Assembly (NCBI GenBank): GCA_028097405.1
Contig: JAOHEK010000007.1
Span: forward strand, 1-64,000
DNA length: 64,000 nt
From: Paracoccaceae bacterium
GTDB taxonomy: Bacteria; Pseudomonadota; Alphaproteobacteria; Rhodobacterales; Rhodobacteraceae
Direction of reading: 5' to 3'
How positions within the stretch are numbered: position 1 is the stretch's first letter; each line of letters begins with the position of its first letter. Below, piece by piece: positions 59,292-64,000 of this stretch. Position numbers and translations under genes: made by a program. Below the pieces are notes generated by a model. That model was given only the letters and a program-made list of their open reading frames with translations, searched no databases and had not been told where the DNA came from.

Positions 59292-62171
59292 GTGTCACTC
59301 TTCTTTATCGTTGCGCTTCCGTTTTTTGGTGCGCTCCTGCCGGGTTTGATGAATTCCGCGGGGCGGGCTGCTTGTGCCGGGGTGACGTTTACCGTGTCGC
59401 TGGCGGCCTTCATTGGTTTGCTGACCAACTTGCCCTCTGTGCTGGCAGGCGACGTCGTGACGGCCCGGATCGACTGGTTGCCATTGCTGGGTCTGAATTT
59501 CACGCTGATGCTGGACGGGTTGGGCTTTTTCTTTGCGCTTTTGATTCTTGGCATCGGCCTTTTGATCATCGCCTATGCGCGCCATTATCTTAGCCGCGAT
59601 GACAACATGGGTGAGTTCTTTACTTATTTGCTACTGTTTCAGGGCGCGATGGTGGGCATCGTTCTAAGTGACAACATCCTGCTTTTGCTGGTTTTTTGGG
59701 AGCTGACGTCGCTGTCGTCCTTCTTGCTGATCGGCTATTGGAAGCATCTACCCGAAGGCCGCCAAGGCGCGCGAATGGCACTGGCTGTCACTGGCATGGG
59801 TGGCCTTGCGATGATTGGCGGCATGCTGATCTTAGGCCAGATCGTGGGCAGTTATGATCTAAGCGTGATCCTACAGAACCGCGACCTTATTCAAGCCGAT
59901 CCGCTTTATGTGCCCGCCTTGATACTGATCCTACTGGGCTGTTTCACAAAATCAGCGCAGTTCCCGTTCCACTTCTGGCTGCCGCACGCAATGGCCGCTC
60001 CGACGCCGGTGTCGGCCTACCTGCATTCGGCGACAATGGTGAAGGCCGGTATCTTCCTGATGGCTCGCATGTGGCCGGTGCTGTCAGGCACACCCGAGTG
60101 GTTCGTGATCGTGACGAGCGCCGGTCTGATAACAATGGTGTTGGGCGCTGTAATTGCACTGTTCAAGCATGACCTGAAGGCGCTTTTGGCGTTTTCCACG
60201 GTCAGTCATTTGGGCCTGATCACCATGCTTTTGGGCACAGGTACTGCCTTTGGTGCGATGGCTGCCGTATTTCACATCCTGAACCATGCGACGTTCAAAG
60301 CAGCACTTTTCATGTCCGCCGGGATCATTGATCATGAAGCCCATACCCGTGACATCCGCCGCTTAGGCGGTTTGCGTAAGCTGATGCCGGTGACCTTCGT
60401 TATCGCGACGCTGGCCGCGCTGTCGATGGCGGGGATTCCATTACTGAACGGGTTCTTGTCCAAGGAAATGGTGCTGGAAGAGGCAACCCGTACAGTTCTG
60501 TTTAACGCACCTTGGTTGGTTCCCGCCCTTGCGACGTTTGGATCGCTGTTCTCGGCGGCCTATTGCTTTCGTCTGATCGGGCATGTGTTCTTGGGACCCG
60601 TGCGCGATGATTACCCCGCCAAGCCCCATGATCCGGGTTCCGGCCTTTGGCTGCCACCTGCCATTCTTGTGGTCTTGGTGGTGATGATCGGCGTGGCCCC
60701 GTTCTTGGCGGAACCGTTTGTAAAGCTTGTCACGGCTTCGGTGCTGGGCGACGCTGCAGACGTTCCGAAAGCATATTTCAAGATTTGGCATGGGTTAGTG
60801 CCTGCGCTTTACCTGTCGATCATTGCCGTCGTCGGCGGTTTGCTGGTGTTGGGCGTCTTCAAACCCTTGCTGCGTCTTTGGGAGGCGACACCACGCCCCG
60901 AAGCAAAGGCGATTTTCGAGGCCATCGTCGCAGGCACAGTTCGCACGGCACAAAATCTGATCCTGCCGCTGCACAATGGCGCATTCTCGCGCTATGCCGC
61001 CATCGGGTCTGTCGCAATAATTGCCGCAGGGTTCCACGCTTGGACGACGGGAACTGTCGGAGCACCCACGCGAGAGATGCAGGCCGCAGGTCCGGTGCCA
61101 ATCGCAGGCTGGCTCATGTTGGTGGCGGCCACAGGTGGATTGGTGTTCTTACATCGCAACCGCTTTTTATCGCTGATCCTGATCGGCATCGTGGGTCTTA
61201 TGGTGTCGGTCGGGTTTGTCTTTTTCAGCGCCCCTGATCTGGCGATGACGCAGTTCACGGTTGAGGTCGTTACGATCATCCTTCTGCTTCTGGCACTGAA
61301 CTTTCTGCCGAATAAAACGCCCGTGGAAAGCACTGTCTTGCGCCGTGTCCGCGACACAGGTGTGGCTGTTGCCGGCGGTCTGGCCACTTTCGCGCTGGCT
61401 TATCACTATCTTCTGCGTGATGCGGTCAGTACCCCGATATCCGAGTTCCATCTTGCCAACTCCTATAAAGGTGGAGGCGGCACCAATGTGGTTAATGTGA
61501 TCCTTGTCGACTTCCGGGGCTTTGACACCTACGGCGAAATCATCGTTTTGGGGATCGCAGCGCTTTTGATCTATGCGCTGACCGAGACTCTGCTGAGCGG
61601 GCCGGTGCGGGCCCAGCTTTTGAACCGCAAGCCCGATCAACCACGTGCAGGCAACATGCATCCAATGATGATGGTGGTTATGACACGGGTTATCATGCCT
61701 GTGGTCCTGTTGGTCGGGTTCTACATCTTTTTGCGCGGCCATAACGAACCCGGTGGCGGCTTTATCGCGGGGCTTATCGTGTCGATTGGCGTTGTGATGC
61801 AGTATATGGCCAGCGGCTTTGGCTGGGCGTCGGCGCGTCTTAGGTATCCCTATCATGGGGTGATCGGCGCGGGCGTTCTGATCGCCGGATTGACCGGCAT
61901 TGGGTCATGGTTCGTGGGCAAACCATTCCTCACATCCGACTTCACCTATGTCCGCATCCCGCCGTTCCAAGAGTTCGAACTGGCCACAGCCGCGCTGTTT
62001 GACTTGGGCGTGTTCCTTGCGGTTGTCGGCGCGGTGATGCTGTCGCTTGAGAGCTTCTCGCGCCTTGCACAGCGCCCAAAGGCGTCGGAAAGCGACTATC
62101 CGATGGACATCGACCCGTCCCGAGACGATCCGCCAGCCGATGATGCCGCGCCAGAAAGCGAGGGGGTGTAG
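59292..62171 (+). CDS. mrpA: Mrp/Pha antiporter subunit A fused with B (PhaAB type)
   Basis: A 959-residue subunit. The NuoL-like body has LLLVFWELTSLSSFLLIGYW (Glu in TM5), CFTKSAQFPFHFWLPHAMAA (Lys) and PVSAYLHSATMVKAGIFLMA. From about residue 780 an MnhB-type domain is fused (VVLLVGFYIFLRGHNEPGGG, FIAGLIVSIGVVMQYMASGF). The complex exchanges Na+ or K+ for protons in the inner membrane and supports alkali and salt tolerance. It starts with GTG or a near position at 59292 after an AAGGGG-like site. It is the first gene of the operon. Confidence 0.92.
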   Translation: MSLFFIVALPFFGALLPGLMNSAGRAACAGVTFTVSLAAFIGLLTNLPSVLAGDVVTARIDWLPLLGLNFTLMLDGLGFFFALLILGIGLLIIAYARHYLSRDDNMGEFFTYLLLFQGAMVGIVLSDNILLLLVFWELTSLSSFLLIGYWKHLPEGRQGARMALAVTGMGGLAMIGGMLILGQIVGSYDLSVILQNRDLIQADPLYVPALILILLGCFTKSAQFPFHFWLPHAMAAPTPVSAYLHSATMVKAGIFLMARMWPVLSGTPEWFVIVTSAGLITMVLGAVIALFKHDLKALLAFSTVSHLGLITMLLGTGTAFGAMAAVFHILNHATFKAALFMSAGIIDHEAHTRDIRRLGGLRKLMPVTFVIATLAALSMAGIPLLNGFLSKEMVLEEATRTVLFNAPWLVPALATFGSLFSAAYCFRLIGHVFLGPVRDDYPAKPHDPGSGLWLPPAILVVLVVMIGVAPFLAEPFVKLVTASVLGDAADVPKAYFKIWHGLVPALYLSIIAVVGGLLVLGVFKPLLRLWEATPRPEAKAIFEAIVAGTVRTAQNLILPLHNGAFSRYAAIGSVAIIAAGFHAWTTGTVGAPTREMQAAGPVPIAGWLMLVAATGGLVFLHRNRFLSLILIGIVGLMVSVGFVFFSAPDLAMTQFTVEVVTIILLLLALNFLPNKTPVESTVLRRVRDTGVAVAGGLATFALAYHYLLRDAVSTPISEFHLANSYKGGGGTNVVNVILVDFRGFDTYGEIIVLGIAALLIYALTETLLSGPVRAQLLNRKPDQPRAGNMHPMMMVVMTRVIMPVVLLVGFYIFLRGHNEPGGGFIAGLIVSIGVVMQYMASGFGWASARLRYPYHGVIGAGVLIAGLTGIGSWFVGKPFLTSDFTYVRIPPFQEFELATAALFDLGVFLAVVGAVMLSLESFSRLAQRPKASESDYPMDIDPSRDDPPADDAAPESEGV

Positions 62172-62173
62172 AC

Positions 62174-62530
62174 ATGGAACTGCTCGTCGCCTCTGCCATC
62201 GGTATCATGACTGCCGGCGGGCTTTATCTTGTCCTGCGTCTTCGGACCTTTCCGGTCATCTTAGGCATTTCGCTGCTGACCTATGCCGTCAATGTCTTCC
62301 TCTTTGCCTCTGGCAGGTTGACGATCGGAGCCGCGCCCGTGTTGCGCGACAACCTGACGGTCTATGCCGATCCTTTGCCACAGGCGTTGGTGCTGACGGC
62401 CATCGTGATCTCGTTTGGGATGACGGCCGTCGTGGTGATGATCGGCCTTGGTGCATTTCTTGGATCGAACGACGACCATGTGGATGATCAGCCCGAAGGC
62501 CACGAAGATCGGGCGGAGGACAAGCCATGA
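62174..62530 (+). CDS. mrpC: Mrp/Pha antiporter subunit C
   Basis: A 118-residue NuoK-like subunit with three membrane helices (ASAIGIMTAGGLYLVLRL, FPVILGISLLTYAVNVFLFA, TAIVISFGMTAVVVMIGLGA). The conserved DPLPQALVLTAIVISFG is present. The C-terminal tail is acidic (DDHVDDQPEGHEDRAEDKP). It starts 2 bases after subunit A and overlaps subunit D by 4 bases. Confidence 0.94.
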   Translation: MELLVASAIGIMTAGGLYLVLRLRTFPVILGISLLTYAVNVFLFASGRLTIGAAPVLRDNLTVYADPLPQALVLTAIVISFGMTAVVVMIGLGAFLGSNDDHVDDQPEGHEDRAEDKP

Positions 62531-64000
62531 GCCATTGGATCATCGTCCCCGTTGTCCTTCCCGCCTTGCTTGCGCCGTTCATCGTTCTGGCCGCGCGGTA
62601 TCACATCGGAATTCAGCGCGCCTTTTCCTTAGGTGGCGTTCTTGCGTTGATTGCCTGCGCGGCGGGGCTCGCATTGCAGGCGTCTGATGGAACGATCATG
62701 CTTTACCAGTTGGGAGATTGGGCGGCGCCCTTCGGCATTGTTTTGGTCGGCGACCGTCTTTCAACCTTGATGGTTCTTTTGACAGCGGTGCTTGCGCTGT
62801 TCGTATTGCTTTACGCCATAGGCTCGGGATGGGACGATCGTGGGCGGCACTTCCATGCCTTACTCCAATTCCAGTTGATGGGGATCATGGGCGCGTTTCT
62901 TACGGGCGATTTGTTCAACCTTTTCGTCTTCTTTGAGGTGTTGTTGATCGCCTCTTACGGGCTGATGATCCACGCAGGCGGCAATGCGCGGCTTCGTGCG
63001 GGCGTGCAATATGTGCTGTTCAACCTGATCGGATCAACGCTGTTCTTGTTCGCCTTAGGTTCGATCTATGCCGAGACTGGCACGCTGAACATGGCCGATC
63101 TGGCGGTGCGCGTCGCGATGATAACCCCGGACGAAACTGTAGGTATCCGGGTTGCCGCCGTGCTGTTGCTGTTGGTTTTCGCGATCAAGGCCGCCATCGT
63201 GCCGCTGCACTTCTGGCTGCCATCCAGCTATGCCGAGGCACCGGCCCCAGTCGCAGCCCTATTCGCTATTATGACGAAGGTGGGCGCCTATGCGATCATC
63301 CGGGTGTATACGATGATCTTCCCGCCCGACCTTGAAGTCACCGCAGGCCTGCATGATCTGTGGCTCCAGCCTGCCGCGCTGATATCACTGGCCATTGGGA
63401 TGGTCGGCGTGCTGGCCGCCCGGCGTCTTGACAGGCTTGTCGCGTTTTCCGTCATCGGATCGATGGGCATGGTGATGGTGACGATCTCGCTTTTCACGCC
63501 CACAGGGATCGCGGCAGCACTTTATTACATCGTGCATTCAACTTTGGCGGGTGCGGCACTGTTCCTGATTTCTGATCTGGTGCGCTCGGGGCGCGGGGAT
63601 CTGGAACTGACACCACAGACGGCCATGGCTGGAACCGCCCTTACCGCAGCTCTGTTTTTTGTGGGCGCAATCGCAATGGCGGGCTTGCCTCCGCTTTCGG
63701 GCTTTCTTGGCAAGTTGCTGGTTCTGGATGCGGCGTTCGGAACTGATCTTATGGTATGGATCTGGGTGATTGTGCTGGCGTCCAGCCTGATCAGCATCGT
63801 CGGCTTTGCCCGTGCAGGCAGCGTTCTGTTTTGGAAAGCCCACAGCGTTGAGCCCTCTGACGAGGCCTTTGAGGCACAGCGTCCCGCCGCCTTGTCCTAT
63901 GTGGCGGTTGGTGGTCTGATTTCGCTTTTGGCGGCGCATACGATCTTTGCCGGACCGATGCATGGCTATACGACAACCATCGCTGATCAATTGTTCGCGC
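62527..64000 (+). CDS. mrpD: Mrp/Pha antiporter subunit D (3' end outside window)
   Basis: An open frame of at least 491 codons running off the window. It is NuoN/NuoM-like: SHWIIVPVVLPALLAPFIVL, then GAFLTGDLFNLFVFFEVLLI, AIKAAIVPLHFWLPSSYAEA and AMAGLPPLSGFLGKLLVLDA. Lys and Glu at the expected helix positions indicate a working proton path. The ATG overlaps the subunit C stop. Subunits E, F and G should follow to the right. Confidence 0.93.
   Translation, partial: MSHWIIVPVVLPALLAPFIVLAARYHIGIQRAFSLGGVLALIACAAGLALQASDGTIMLYQLGDWAAPFGIVLVGDRLSTLMVLLTAVLALFVLLYAIGSGWDDRGRHFHALLQFQLMGIMGAFLTGDLFNLFVFFEVLLIASYGLMIHAGGNARLRAGVQYVLFNLIGSTLFLFALGSIYAETGTLNMADLAVRVAMITPDETVGIRVAAVLLLLVFAIKAAIVPLHFWLPSSYAEAPAPVAALFAIMTKVGAYAIIRVYTMIFPPDLEVTAGLHDLWLQPAALISLAIGMVGVLAARRLDRLVAFSVIGSMGMVMVTISLFTPTGIAAALYYIVHSTLAGAALFLISDLVRSGRGDLELTPQTAMAGTALTAALFFVGAIAMAGLPPLSGFLGKLLVLDAAFGTDLMVWIWVIVLASSLISIVGFARAGSVLFWKAHSVEPSDEAFEAQRPAALSYVAVGGLISLLAAHTIFAGPMHGYTTTIADQLFA

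Noticed and set aside
1-64000. CRISPR array, prophage or tRNA genes
   Set aside because: No regularly spaced repeats, no phage structural genes and no tRNA-like cloverleaf with a CCA or T-loop consensus were seen.

Overview
The window looks like a stretch of an alphaproteobacterial genome, most likely Rhodobacterales (Roseobacter group). The reasons are the moderately high GC content, the family composition (DUF1127, fused TRAP and TAXI-TRAP transport, a MOBP-like relaxase with ArdC, the yfgM-bamB-der order, a fused PhaAB-type antiporter subunit) and the dense operons with many 4-base ATGA overlaps. This assignment rests on family knowledge and gene style, not on a search. No tRNA, rRNA or CRISPR array was seen.

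Layout. (1) Positions 1 to about 6.07 kb are accessory DNA: the right end of an IS21-type element (istB 3' part), a DUF2779 nuclease-like gene between degenerate direct repeats, ardC with a hairpin-rich leader, a small conserved ORF, and a relaxase/mobC pair. mobC overlaps the 3' end of a DJ-1/PfpI gene, so the element-chromosome junction lies close to 6.07-6.1 kb. (2) 6.1-23.8 kb is chromosome-like: superoxide dismutase with a clear terminator, a fasciclin protein, a RarD-type permease broken by a frameshift at an A7 run, LOG hydrolase, a LysM protein, an Atm1-type ABC exporter, an RND pump with its adaptor, and the envelope/ribosome cluster yfgM-bamB-der. (3) 23.1-28.3 kb is a patchy accessory segment with two leucine-rich-repeat proteins, an unrecognised gene with a disturbed 5' end, a complete IS1182-type element with 20-bp inverted repeats, and an EF-hand protein. 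(4) 28.4-49.1 kb is mostly housekeeping and transport: DEAD-box helicase, serS, ppx-like phosphatase, Bax inhibitor-1 family protein, two regulators, a hisN/8-oxoguanine deaminase pair facing a guanine deaminase/LysE pair, an mgtE to SLC13 gene string, an M42 peptidase and a beta-hydroxyacid dehydrogenase. (5) 49.1-53.2 kb is a minus-strand zinc-type operon: a Zur-like regulator behind a near-perfect palindrome, a His-rich DUF2796 protein, an ABC ATPase and permease, and two DUF3299 proteins. (6) 53.3-59.2 kb holds acyl-CoA dehydrogenase, a divergent LysR regulator and a TAXI-TRAP transporter with an internal terminator. (7) 59.3 kb to the end is an Mrp/Pha cation-proton antiporter operon cut by the window edge.

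The most interesting unit is the Zur-DUF2796-ABC-DUF3299(x2) operon. It has the parts expected of a zinc-responsive metal-handling system, but the transporter is of the MacB/FtsX-like permease class rather than ZnuB, and the two tandem DUF3299 proteins share an unusual Cys-His-polyproline motif. It resembles, from memory, the zinc-regulated zrg cluster of Vibrio cholerae. Other points of note are the relaxase with no N-terminal tyrosine, the repeat-flanked DUF2779 cargo gene, the homopolymer frameshift in rarD, and several strong unexplained palindromes upstream of genes.
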